From: Clostridia bacterium
GTDB lineage: Bacteria > Bacillota > Sulfobacillia > SLMV01
DNA length: 8,231 nucleotides
Reading direction: 5' to 3'
Assembly: GCA_003554565.1 (NCBI GenBank)
Contig: PWGR01000101.1
Location: forward strand, 1 to 8,231
The position numbers and the translations under genes are program-made. Of this stretch, positions 1 to 6,295 are shown in pieces. Numbering within the stretch: position 1 is the stretch's first letter; each line of letters opens with the position of its first letter. The notes under the pieces were generated by a model. The model saw only the letters and a program-made list of their open reading frames with translations. It searched no databases and was not told the origin of the DNA.

Positions 1-180
1 GTGGCGTCATCTGTCGGGCTGCAGCTGTTCAGCGTCGCCGCCGACCGCGCGGCCGCGTTCGACCCCGGCCCCGCTAGCTTGCGGATCAGATTGATTGATG
101 AACTGTATCGCATAAGTGAAAACGAGGGAGACGACGTGGGCAGTGTGGATTTCCCCTCAGCTATCGAGGAGGAATCCTGA
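1..180 (+). CDS. thiM: Hydroxyethylthiazole kinase, C-terminal fragment (5' end outside window)
   Basis: Frame 1 is open from the window edge to the TGA at 178-180 and encodes the last 59 residues of a protein. The segment reads LQLFSVAADRAA, then GPASLRIRLIDELYRI, which matches the C-terminal helices of ThiM (family pattern: LFgvAgE.AA...GPGSF...llDaLy.l). ThiM is a cytoplasmic ribokinase-fold enzyme that phosphorylates 4-methyl-5-(2-hydroxyethyl)thiazole with ATP. The usual GPGSF glycine-serine is GPAS here. An acidic tail of about 20 residues (ENEGDDVGSVDF...) follows the last conserved helix. The stop codon overlaps the thiE start by one base (TGATG), indicating translational coupling in one thi operon. 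The catalytic core lies outside the window, so the identification rests on the C-terminal pattern plus the thiE and thiW neighbours. Confidence 0.8.
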   Translation: MASSVGLQLFSVAADRAAAFDPGPASLRIRLIDELYRISENEGDDVGSVDFPSAIEEES

Positions 181-839
181 TGCCTGCAGATCAAGATCGA
201 GGCAAACTGGAGGAGATCTTGCGGGTTTACGTCATAGCTGATCGTGCGGCAGCCGGGTGCCCCGGGGTGATTGATGCCGCTCGTGGTGCTGTGGCTGGTG
301 GCGCTACCTGCATACAGTACCGTGCCAAGAACACTCCCATTCGAACCATGCTTCGAGAAGGGCAAAAGCTGCGTGAAGCGGCCGGTGAAAAATCTGTTCC
401 CTTCATTGTAAATGATCGTGTTGATGTCGCAGCTGCGCTTGGAGCAGATGGTGTTCATCTGGGCTCGGACGACATGCCCGTGCGGACGGCTCGCAGGCTA
501 CTGGGTCCGGATCGCATAATCGGGGCGACAGCCAGGAGCGCTCGCGAGGGTCGGCGGCTGATTGCGGCGGGTGCCGATTACCTGGGGGTGGGCCCCGTGT
601 TTCCTTCGGGAACCAAGCCCGATGCCGGTCCTGTGCTTCTTCCCGCGGGGCTAAAAAAGATTGTACAGACGATCCATGCGCCGGTGGTCGGAATCGGCGG
701 GATAGAGCCGGAGAATGCGGGTGCCGTGATGCGGGCCGGGGCGGATGGTGTGGCGGTGGTCTCCTGTATCATGGCTGCGGACAATCCCGGCCGCGCTGCA
801 GGCAGCCTCAAGAAAGTTGTGGAGGGATACATAACATGA
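180..839 (+). CDS. thiE: Thiamin-phosphate synthase
   Basis: This 219-residue protein is normal length for ThiE, a cytoplasmic TIM-barrel enzyme that condenses hydroxymethylpyrimidine pyrophosphate with hydroxyethylthiazole phosphate to give thiamin phosphate and pyrophosphate. Family signatures appear in order: YVIADR (17-22), GGATCIQYRAK (40-50, the QxRxK pyrophosphate-binding motif), VNDRVDVA (77-84), GADGVHLGSDD (88-98, Mg2+-binding Asp), GADYLGVGPVFPSGTK (131-146, GPVFxSxTK phosphate loop), VGIGGI (170-175) and GADGVAVVSCI near the end. The family's usual GxSxH segment is GATARS (115-120), a conservative Ser-to-Thr change at a pyrophosphate-contacting position. The start ATG at 180 has GAGGAGG at 166-172 with a 7-base spacer and overlaps the thiM stop. 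Confidence is high; TenI-like homologues are the only near alternative, and the intact QxRxK and ND motifs argue against that. Confidence 0.95.
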   Translation: MPADQDRGKLEEILRVYVIADRAAAGCPGVIDAARGAVAGGATCIQYRAKNTPIRTMLREGQKLREAAGEKSVPFIVNDRVDVAAALGADGVHLGSDDMPVRTARRLLGPDRIIGATARSAREGRRLIAAGADYLGVGPVFPSGTKPDAGPVLLPAGLKKIVQTIHAPVVGIGGIEPENAGAVMRAGADGVAVVSCIMAADNPGRAAGSLKKVVEGYIT

Positions 840-1402
840 CTGTTGCGCAATTTTTGTTTCTGGCATCTGTTGCGAGCTTGCTGTTTTCATTCTGGGTGGC
901 GACAAGATATTATCCTGTGAAGTTTGATGCGCAGACCGTCAGTGTAATGGGCCTCATGGTGGCCCTCGGCACCGCCGCCGGCCCCCTGATGGTACCGGTG
1001 GGGCCGGCCAACGCTTTTCCCATCCAGCACACCATAAATGTCCTGGCGGCTGTGATCCTCGGCCCGGTTGAGGCAGTTCTCATAGCCCTAGTGGTAGGTG
1101 TGCTGCGCAATATCCTTGGTCTGGGGACCATCCTGGCCCTGCCCGGCGGTATGATCGGGGCCTTTCTCGCCGGCGTTGCCTACCGGCGGTTCAGGCGGGA
1201 GGAGCTGGCCGCTTGCGCCGAGGTCTTCGGAACTGGTTTTCTCGGGGCGGTGGTCTCGGTGCCGCTCGTGCACCTGATACTGGGGCAGGAGATGCTGGCC
1301 TTTGGTTTGGTGGTTCCTTTCGGTGTGAGCGCCATCGTTGGGGCGGTGATTGCGCAGTTGATTCTCAAGGGCGCCGGCCGCTGGATAAAGCCCCGGCATT
1401 GA
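836..1402 (+). CDS. thiW: Thiazole-specific ECF transporter S component ThiW
   Basis: A 188-residue hydrophobic protein with about five to six predicted membrane segments. The ThiW signatures are clear: MVPVGPANAFPIQHTINVLA (52-71), ILGP (74-77), LRNILGLGT (90-98), LPGGMIGAFLAG (102-113) and EVFGTGFLGA (129-138). ThiW is the substrate-binding S component of an energy-coupling-factor importer and is assigned to hydroxyethylthiazole because it co-occurs with thiM and thiE, as here. It needs shared EcfA, EcfA' and EcfT subunits, which are not in this window. The ATG at 836 overlaps the thiE stop (ATGA) and has GGAGGG at 821-826, so the start is well supported. Compared with the form I remember (about 160-170 residues, starting near the helix before the PVG motif), there is an extra hydrophobic N-terminal segment (about 5-22). 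It is the last gene of the thi operon and is followed by a hairpin. Confidence 0.93.
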   Translation: MTVAQFLFLASVASLLFSFWVATRYYPVKFDAQTVSVMGLMVALGTAAGPLMVPVGPANAFPIQHTINVLAAVILGPVEAVLIALVVGVLRNILGLGTILALPGGMIGAFLAGVAYRRFRREELAACAEVFGTGFLGAVVSVPLVHLILGQEMLAFGLVVPFGVSAIVGAVIAQLILKGAGRWIKPRH

Positions 1403-1411
1403 CGGGATCTC

Positions 1412-1441
1412 TTCCCGCCCGGCAGGGCTACCGGGCGGGAA
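1412..1441. terminator. Hairpin between convergent genes, probable bidirectional terminator
   Basis: A perfect 11-bp inverted repeat (TTCCCGCCCGG at 1412-1422 and CCGGGCGGGAA at 1431-1441) encloses an 8-base loop. It begins 9 bases after the thiW stop and lies 26 bases beyond the stop of the opposing ATPase gene, exactly where a shared terminator is expected. The stem is very GC-rich and its ends carry A-T pairs, but neither side has a proper U-tract (the plus-strand sequence after the stem continues TTATGCTG). It may therefore act as an inefficient intrinsic terminator, or as a 3'-end stabilising stem combined with Rho. Confidence 0.6.
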
Positions 1442-1467
1442 TTATGCTGTCGAGTAGATACTTCACC

Positions 1468-4203
1468 TCAGGAATCTATTGTCAGTTGGCGCATATCGAT
1501 GAATTTGCCGTCCAGGCCCGAATAGTGGTCGGGAAAGCAGGTCAGAAGCACGATCTGCATCCTCTCGCCGGCCTCCGCCAGAATATCTCGGGCCCGTTTC
1601 AGCCTGCCCGGGTCAGTATTAGTCAGCCTGTCATCGAGCACAACCATATGCGGTTCTTCGCGCGAGAGAACTACTCCCACTGCCAACCGGACCAGGAAGT
1701 TGAGCTGCTCGTGCGCCCCGTATGACAGGTCAGTTTCCAGTGATGCAGTTACCTCCGGGTGTTCCACTTGAAGGCCGTGTGGTGTCAGTTCGGGGGAAAA
1801 TTCTACCCCGGAGTACTCACCGCCGAGGAGGCGTGGGGTCCATTGATCGACCAGCTCCTTGACCGGTCCTCCCAGTGAGCGCATCTGCTCGCGGCGATGT
1901 GCTGCGAGAAGGTGGTCCAGGAGTCGGTAGGCCTCCGCGTCCCGCTCTAATCGTTCAACTGTTTTACGTGTTGAGTGCACCCTGGCCTCCAAGTCGCCTT
2001 CTCGCTCCCGCACATTAGAGGCGCTCGCCGCCTGCAGTACCTCCAGGTGTCCGGCTTCTGTGCGTTGCAGATCAGACTCCTGTTTTCTCAGCTGATCCCG
2101 TCGGCGTGCCGCCTCTTCGTACAGCTTCTCCGGCTCGTCCTCCTTTTCGGCCTTTTCCCTCTCCAGTTCCTTCCAGGCCTGCCTGGCGCGCTCCGCCTTC
2201 ACAGATGCGCGCCTGAGGGCCGCGGCCCGCTCGTCTTCCGTGCAGAACTCGTCTTGCTGTTCCAGCTCAGCGGCGCCGTCGAGACGGTCCTGTTTCTGCT
2301 GCTGCATAACGGAAATCTCCCGCTCGACTTCTGCCAGTTCTTCTTTCAGCTGCTCTACCGGCTCGCGCGAAGATTCCGCCTGTTCCTCGAGTGTTTTAAT
2401 GTCGTGCTGCAGTTTTCGCCGTTTCTCCGTGTGTTCTTCTATCAGTTCGTCGAGGACCTCAGGGGGGTGCTCCCACCAGGCGTCGGGCAGATCAGCACCA
2501 TCTAATTCCTCCAGCAGGCGCTTCCTGCGATTGCGTACCTGCCTGAGTTGGCGCTCTATTTCCGCCTCGTCGCCCTCTTCCGGCAGTCCCTGCAGTTTTT
2601 CCTGCAGGTCATCGAATTGCTGGACAAGAGTCCGGTGGCGCTGGTGCTGATCACTGAGTTGCTCAACGGAGGAGACATTGTGAGCAGCAAGCATGTCGCT
2701 GAGGCTTTCCCGGTTTTCTCTGAGCTTTTGCACTGCTTCTGCTGCCCGCTCGTTGCCGCTGTGGATCTCAATTCCCACGAGTCCGGGAAATATGAGATCC
2801 GCCTCGTTGGCAGCAGTGAAAATCTTACTGTGCCCGTGACGCAGCTGCCGGGACTGCTCTTCATCACCATCCAGCTGTACTTGGGCCTCCAGTTCTGCTT
2901 CGGGTGTGATTTCGATGGTGAGTCCCTGCGTGCGCAGGACTGCCTCGCCCTCGTGGATTTTCTCCTGCAGCTGGGTGGTCTTCTCGAGCGTTTCTTCGGT
3001 CGGGAAGATCCCGTCTGTCAGGGTGTTTTCAGTTTCCTTGAGGCGGCACTGCAGTTCGGCTGCCTGCACAGCTGCTTTTTCATATCGTGCAGATTCGGCC
3101 TCAGTGCTCCGGAGGCTGTCCAGGGCGTTGAGAGCATCCAGCCTGTCCTGCACCTGTCGTTCCGCTCTTCGCTTTCCGTCCAGCTGCTCCTCGAACTCCT
3201 TCTGTCTTTGCTGTGCGGAGGTAATTTCAGCCTGCACCTGCCCCTTGCGAGAGGAGGAATCCTCAATTTGCCTCAGCAGCTTTTCCGCAGCCTTTCGGGC
3301 CTCTTTGATTTCTTTGACCCGTCGATTGAGCTCCTCCCAGTGCTTTTCGGCTTCAAGGTGGGCTGTCCGGGCATTCAGGCGCATTTCCTGGTGTTCTCTT
3401 GCTGCTTCACGGGCCTCTCTGGCCTGCTGGAGCTCGTCTTCTGCCTCCTCCATTCGCCTCTCAAGCGTATGCGCTTCACTCTGAATGTTGGAGAGATCGT
3501 CCATTCTTCTATGCAGATCCACCCGCTGTTCCTTGACCCGCTCCAGTTCCTCCTCCAGATCGCGCAGTTCTTTCTTCGCCTGGTCCAGGGCGCCCCCGGC
3601 GGCCGGTTGTCCGCGCACTCGCGTCAGCAGCTCCAGGTGGCGCTGACTGATTAACTGTTCAACGGAGCTTGAGGTCGTCGACTGCATTACCTCACCGATG
3701 GCTTTCTCCAGATGATTCAGGACTTCGGGGTTCCATTCGGAGGGGATATCGTGATCCTGCTGCCGGGCCCACAAAGCCTCTGCCAGCCCGCGATGATGGG
3801 GACGGGTCACCCCGCGTCCGGGCAGCTTCCCCCCGGTGAACTCAAGGACTTTACGGTCGGCGGCATCACCGTCGGCGGTCAGCTGCCATCTGCCGTCGGC
3901 CCGACTCCAAAGCTCGGACGATGGCGAATCGAGAAAACGCTTGCGCAGTCGGTACCTGCCGTCGCCGGCGGAAAACACCACGGTAACTTCCGGGGTGAGC
4001 GTGCTTCCCCAGGGCCGCAAGGAATCCATTTCCCTTCCTGTGACGCTGTGCTTGTCGAAAAGTGCCCGGGTGAGCGCCTCAATCAGTGTGGATTTGCCGG
4101 ATTCATTGGGACCGAAGATTATGTTCAGGTTTCTGTCGAACGATAGTTCGATCTGCTCGCGGAACCGCCGCCATCCTCTGACTGTGAGATCGTGAATGAT
4201 CAA
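1468..4203 (-). CDS. Rad50/SbcC/YhaN-like coiled-coil ATPase without a zinc hook
   Basis: This 911-residue SMC-like protein is the likely ATPase partner of the adjacent nuclease in a DNA-end processing complex. The N-terminal half of the ATPase head carries Walker A GPNESGKST (31-39) and a Q-loop-like QQD (148-150). Strongly charged heptad-rich coiled coil fills about 190-420 and 490-800. The C-terminal half carries the ABC signature LSYGAHEQ (826-833), Walker B MVVLDD (853-858), a D-loop TNTD (861-864) and VLLTCFPDHY (885-894). The Walker B ends in DD rather than DE and the switch region reads TCFPD; I recall YhaN-type proteins having similar features, so this looks closer to YhaN than to classical SbcC. 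Only three cysteines occur (near 386, near 654 and at 889), none as CxxC, so there is no Rad50 zinc hook. Instead the coil apex (about 425-485) is a non-coiled, beta-prone segment. The start is TTG at 4203, supported by a strong ribosome binding site and a TTGA overlap with the nuclease gene. Confidence 0.85.
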   Translation of the reverse strand: MIIHDLTVRGWRRFREQIELSFDRNLNIIFGPNESGKSTLIEALTRALFDKHSVTGREMDSLRPWGSTLTPEVTVVFSAGDGRYRLRKRFLDSPSSELWSRADGRWQLTADGDAADRKVLEFTGGKLPGRGVTRPHHRGLAEALWARQQDHDIPSEWNPEVLNHLEKAIGEVMQSTTSSSVEQLISQRHLELLTRVRGQPAAGGALDQAKKELRDLEEELERVKEQRVDLHRRMDDLSNIQSEAHTLERRMEEAEDELQQAREAREAAREHQEMRLNARTAHLEAEKHWEELNRRVKEIKEARKAAEKLLRQIEDSSSRKGQVQAEITSAQQRQKEFEEQLDGKRRAERQVQDRLDALNALDSLRSTEAESARYEKAAVQAAELQCRLKETENTLTDGIFPTEETLEKTTQLQEKIHEGEAVLRTQGLTIEITPEAELEAQVQLDGDEEQSRQLRHGHSKIFTAANEADLIFPGLVGIEIHSGNERAAEAVQKLRENRESLSDMLAAHNVSSVEQLSDQHQRHRTLVQQFDDLQEKLQGLPEEGDEAEIERQLRQVRNRRKRLLEELDGADLPDAWWEHPPEVLDELIEEHTEKRRKLQHDIKTLEEQAESSREPVEQLKEELAEVEREISVMQQQKQDRLDGAAELEQQDEFCTEDERAAALRRASVKAERARQAWKELEREKAEKEDEPEKLYEEAARRRDQLRKQESDLQRTEAGHLEVLQAASASNVREREGDLEARVHSTRKTVERLERDAEAYRLLDHLLAAHRREQMRSLGGPVKELVDQWTPRLLGGEYSGVEFSPELTPHGLQVEHPEVTASLETDLSYGAHEQLNFLVRLAVGVVLSREEPHMVVLDDRLTNTDPGRLKRARDILAEAGERMQIVLLTCFPDHYSGLDGKFIDMRQLTIDS

Positions 4204-5330
4204 GTTTCCACCTCCCTTACGGCTGCGTAGAGCAGCTGCAGGGCCCGCCGCACGACCTCCGGATCACTATCGGCAAATTCCCGGCCGGGCCCGGACGGGA
4301 CCCTGCCCGTGGTAATATGCAGCAAATCTTCTGCCGCTCGGCCGACCGGGCCGGAGGGAAACTGACTGGCGAGATCCTCCTCCGACGGTGCAGTCTGCAG
4401 CGCATCTTCAACTACCAGATGGTAGAGGTCTCGGCTGAGCTCCTGTGCGGTCTGGGTAGCCCTTTGTGCACATTCCAGATCCACAACGCCGTCAAGCCGG
4501 AGTCTGAGCAGCATGCTTTCTGGAGTCTGAAGTTCGGCTATCCACTGCTCGAGTTCTGTCATCTCCGGGTCTGACGATACGTCGTGTTCACGTGCGATCC
4601 AGGTCAAGCAGTTTACCCGGTGTCGTCGTACCTCCGGGACCGCTCCGGGGCCGGCTATTTCTACCTCCAGTACCTGGCCCGGGTCACGCTCATCAAAACT
4701 TGTCGGTTCTGGGGTACCGCTGTAAAAGGTGCGGTCATTGTGCTGGTAAACTGAGTGCCAGTCGCCGAGGGCCAAATAGTCCAGGCTGGCCTCGTACGCC
4801 CGTTCCGGGGCTACAGGAAAATTTACATCTTTGCCCAGGATGTCCAGGGATCCGTGGGCAACCCCCACCCGCACGTGACGAGCGCAGTGCTCGTCTTTTT
4901 CTGGAATCCACTTGGTGGGGTCTCTGCGGCTCCTTTTCTGCCTCAGCGGGCAGGCGTAGAGTACCGCCTGCTCGAGGATCACCGGTGCCTGCTCTTTCAG
5001 CAGCTGGATGTTTTCCGGTCCTTCCTGCCAGCGTCGCCGATCCCATACCCCGCCGGGACGGAGGGGATCGTGGTTGCCGGGCAGTACCAGCACCGGGATT
5101 GAGGTCTCCCGGAGTGCGTCCAGTACCCTGTCGATAGTTTCCGAACCCACCGTGTGATCCTCAAACAAATCGCCGGCAATCAGCAGAAAGTCGGCATTCC
5201 GGTCGTCAGCCAGCTGAACAATGCGTCTGGCGGTCGTACCCCGTACCTCCCGTATATGCGGCGCAAGCTCGCCAAAATTTGTGAATTTGGCTCCCATTTG
5301 CCAGTCTGCTGTGTGGATGAACCTGATCAT
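4200..5330 (-). CDS. Mre11/SbcD/YhaO-like metallophosphoesterase (DNA repair exonuclease family)
   Basis: A 376-residue cytoplasmic calcineurin-like phosphoesterase of the Mre11/SbcD type, predicted to cleave DNA with two metal ions and be gated by the ATPase encoded directly downstream. Motifs in order: HTADWQMG (6-13), IAGDLFEDH (51-59), LPGNHDP (84-89), VAHGS (157-161), and LALGDWHS (186-193) followed by YSGTPEP. Classical family members have DxH in motif I and GHxH in motif V. Here they are DWQ (Q11 for His) and GDWH (D190 for His), so one ligand at each metal site differs. GNH, GD and the AHG histidine are intact. A C-terminal domain of about 150 residues probably serves as DNA-capping and ATPase-binding region. 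The ATG at 5330 has GGAGGG 7 bases upstream (5338-5343). Its stop overlaps the ATPase start (TTGA), which suggests stoichiometric co-expression. The family assignment is firm; actual nuclease activity is inferred. Confidence 0.88.
   Translation of the reverse strand: MIRFIHTADWQMGAKFTNFGELAPHIREVRGTTARRIVQLADDRNADFLLIAGDLFEDHTVGSETIDRVLDALRETSIPVLVLPGNHDPLRPGGVWDRRRWQEGPENIQLLKEQAPVILEQAVLYACPLRQKRSRRDPTKWIPEKDEHCARHVRVGVAHGSLDILGKDVNFPVAPERAYEASLDYLALGDWHSVYQHNDRTFYSGTPEPTSFDERDPGQVLEVEIAGPGAVPEVRRHRVNCLTWIAREHDVSSDPEMTELEQWIAELQTPESMLLRLRLDGVVDLECAQRATQTAQELSRDLYHLVVEDALQTAPSEEDLASQFPSGPVGRAAEDLLHITTGRVPSGPGREFADSDPEVVRRALQLLYAAVREVET
4209..4218 (-). promoter_or_regulatory. Ribosome binding site that decides the TTG start of the ATPase gene
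   Basis: On the minus strand AAGGGAGGTG lies 5 bases upstream of the TTG at 4203-4201. It is inside the last codons of the upstream nuclease gene. No ATG is available nearby in frame, and the conserved N-terminal strand (IIHDLTVRG) begins immediately after, so TTG is the credible start. Confidence 0.75.
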
Positions 5331-5524
5331 CTGTTATCCCTCCGCAGTGACCGCAAGATTGGCGGTACGCACTCATAATCACCATTTCGTGAACGGCACT
5401 TGGTTCCCTCCCGGTTGGCTGGCTGGCAGCGCGGGTGTCCGGGTGAGAACGGCTCATCTTCGTTGTTGACATATGTTCAATACTCTGCAAAGATTAAATT
5501 ACAAGATCATGGAGGTGAGCTGCA
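5331..5524. other. Divergent intergenic region between the nuclease operon and the Fe-S operon
   Basis: This 194-base stretch separates two operons that read away from each other, so promoters for both should lie here. It has no convincing coding sequence on either strand. On the right it is A+T-richer (about 5463-5510), where a plus-strand promoter candidate lies. On the left, the leader of the minus-strand operon contains a small hairpin (ACCGC at 5350-5354, GCGGT at 5362-5366). I could not identify a convincing -35/-10 pair for the minus-strand operon; GATTAT-like sequence near 5376-5381 is only a weak -10 candidate. Confidence 0.6.
5466..5494 (+). promoter_or_regulatory. Candidate sigma-70-type promoter for the Fe-S operon
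   Basis: A perfect TTGACA -35 hexamer (5466-5471) is followed after 17 bases by AAAGAT (5489-5494), which matches the -10 consensus at only three of six positions. A TTAAAT sits slightly further down (5494-5499). It lies 31-59 bases upstream of the GTG start of the first gene in the operon. The -35 overlaps a CATATG palindrome with TTGA and TCAA at its flanks, which could be an operator. The exact consensus -35 and the position support the call; the poor -10 is the weak point. Confidence 0.4.
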
Positions 5525-5914
5525 GTGAAGATTGCTCTGTGTGCACGGATAGATGGCTCTGACCCTGAGATGGATGACCGGTTTGGACGGGCGGCTTTCA
5601 TTTTTATCGCAGATACGGAAGCGGGTACCGAGGAGATAGTGGATAACCCCAGTCTCGCCCTGGGAGCGGGAGCCGGCATTCGGACCGCGGAGTTTCTCTC
5701 CGAGCGCGGCGTGGAGGTTGTGGTGGCTGCCAACGTGGGGCCGAACGCGGAGCGGGCGCTCCGGGCCGCTGGCATCCGCGTCTACAGCCCAAAACACCGT
5801 ACAGCCCGGGAGAATCTTTCGGCACTGCGGGACGATGCGTTGCCGGAGGTTTCCGGTCCCACGGTAGATTCACACCACGGCTCCGGCGGCAGGAGACGCC
5901 GGTTCCGCCGGTGA
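5525..5914 (+). CDS. NifX/NifB-type dinitrogenase iron-molybdenum cofactor-domain protein, basic tail
   Basis: A 129-residue protein of the NifX / NifB C-terminal / MTH1175-like family, small cytoplasmic proteins that bind iron-sulfur or FeMo-cofactor-like clusters. Visible family pattern: MKIALCARIDG (1-11), DDRFGRAAFIFIAD (17-30), GAGIRTAEFLSERGVEVVV (49-67), NVGPNAERALRAAGIRVYS (70-88). The only cysteine is C6, so any cluster would need other ligands or a shared site. The C-terminus is unusual: after the domain comes a His-His-Gly-rich stretch ending in GRRRRFRR, very basic, resembling a metal- or nucleic-acid-contacting tail. The start is GTG at 5525, set by GGAGGTGA at 5511-5518 with a 6-base spacer. 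It is the first gene of an operon continuing through the two ATPases. No nitrogenase genes are present, so a nif gene name is not justified. Confidence 0.85.
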   Translation: MKIALCARIDGSDPEMDDRFGRAAFIFIADTEAGTEEIVDNPSLALGAGAGIRTAEFLSERGVEVVVAANVGPNAERALRAAGIRVYSPKHRTARENLSALRDDALPEVSGPTVDSHHGSGGRRRRFRR

Positions 5915-5917
5915 CGA

Positions 5918-5925
5918 AAGGAGGT
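5918..5925 (+). promoter_or_regulatory. Ribosome binding site fixing the start of the second NifX-like gene
   Basis: AAGGAGGT is a near-perfect Shine-Dalgarno sequence 6 bases before the ATG at 5932. It lies inside the longest open frame, which begins at GTG 5911. Starting at 5911 would make the ribosome binding site itself coding (residues TKGG), and ATG 5926 is too close, so 5932 is the start. Confidence 0.85.
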
Positions 5926-5931
5926 ATGCAA

Positions 5932-6282
5932 ATGAAAGTGGCAGTGGCGACGGAAGACAGTGAGGTGGCGGTGCACTTCGGAAGATGCCAACAGTACACG
6001 GTGGTGGACATAGACAATGACAAAGTAGTGAACACAGAGATAATCGATAGTCCGGGACATCGCCCCGGTTTCCTGCCCGGTTTTCTGGCCCGGCGCGGTG
6101 TGGACTGCGTGATTGCCGGGGGCATGGGCCCGCGGGCCCAGAACTTGTTTGCTGAACGGGGCATCAAGGTGGTCGTGGGTGCGACGGGAGCAGTCGACCG
6201 TGTTGTCTGCGATTATGTCATCGGTGAGCTGGAGACGGGCGGTGATCTTTGCGATCATCCGCGGGATGACCTCGGATGCTGA
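5932..6282 (+). CDS. NifX/NifB-type cluster-binding domain protein with CDH motif
   Basis: A 116-residue protein of the same broad family as its upstream neighbour but of a different subtype. It shows MKVAVATEDSEVAVHFGRC (1-19), HRPGFLPGFLARRGVDCVIAGGMGPRAQ (43-70), LFAERGIKVVVGATG (72-86), and a C-terminal GELETGGDLCDH (98-109), a pattern common in MTH1175-like proteins found next to Mrp/MinD-type ATPases. Five cysteines (C19, C59, C93, C107, C116) and His43 and His109 are candidate cluster ligands. The family is related to proteins that carry FeMo-cofactor precursors, but most members, including those in organisms without nitrogenase, have no proven substrate. It starts at ATG 5932, 17 bases after the previous stop. 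The next gene begins 13 bases after its stop. It is clearly a diverged relative of the first gene, possibly a heteromeric partner. Confidence 0.9.
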   Translation: MKVAVATEDSEVAVHFGRCQQYTVVDIDNDKVVNTEIIDSPGHRPGFLPGFLARRGVDCVIAGGMGPRAQNLFAERGIKVVVGATGAVDRVVCDYVIGELETGGDLCDHPRDDLGC

Positions 6283-6295
6283 AAGGGTGATGGTG

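Noticed and set aside
1..179. TPP riboswitch for the thi operon
   Set aside because: This stretch is coding sequence of the kinase; the operon leader lies outside the window.
2548..3654. 368-residue open frame on the plus strand, Leu/Phe-rich
   Set aside because: It is antisense to the coiled-coil ATPase gene. Glu, Gln and Lys codons of the coil read as Leu, Phe and Ser on the opposite strand, and no stop codons arise. It lacks a ribosome binding site and any family resemblance.
4592..5137. 181-residue plus-strand open frame, Pro/Arg/Gly-rich
   Set aside because: It lies antisense to the nuclease gene, whose motifs are intact. The composition is typical of a shadow frame in G+C-rich DNA.
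5466..5480. Fnr/Crp-type operator (TTGA...TCAA)
   Set aside because: The arms are separated by 7 bases and not the 6 of the classical site, and the inner positions do not pair, so a specific regulator cannot be named.
5911..5931. Earlier GTG start (7 more residues) for the second NifX-like gene
   Set aside because: Those codons contain the gene's own Shine-Dalgarno sequence; the conserved MKVAVA start follows at 5932.
5525..6282. Nitrogen fixation genes nifX/nifB
   Set aside because: Only the small cluster-binding domain is shared. There is no radical-SAM domain and no nif structural gene; this family is common in organisms without nitrogenase.
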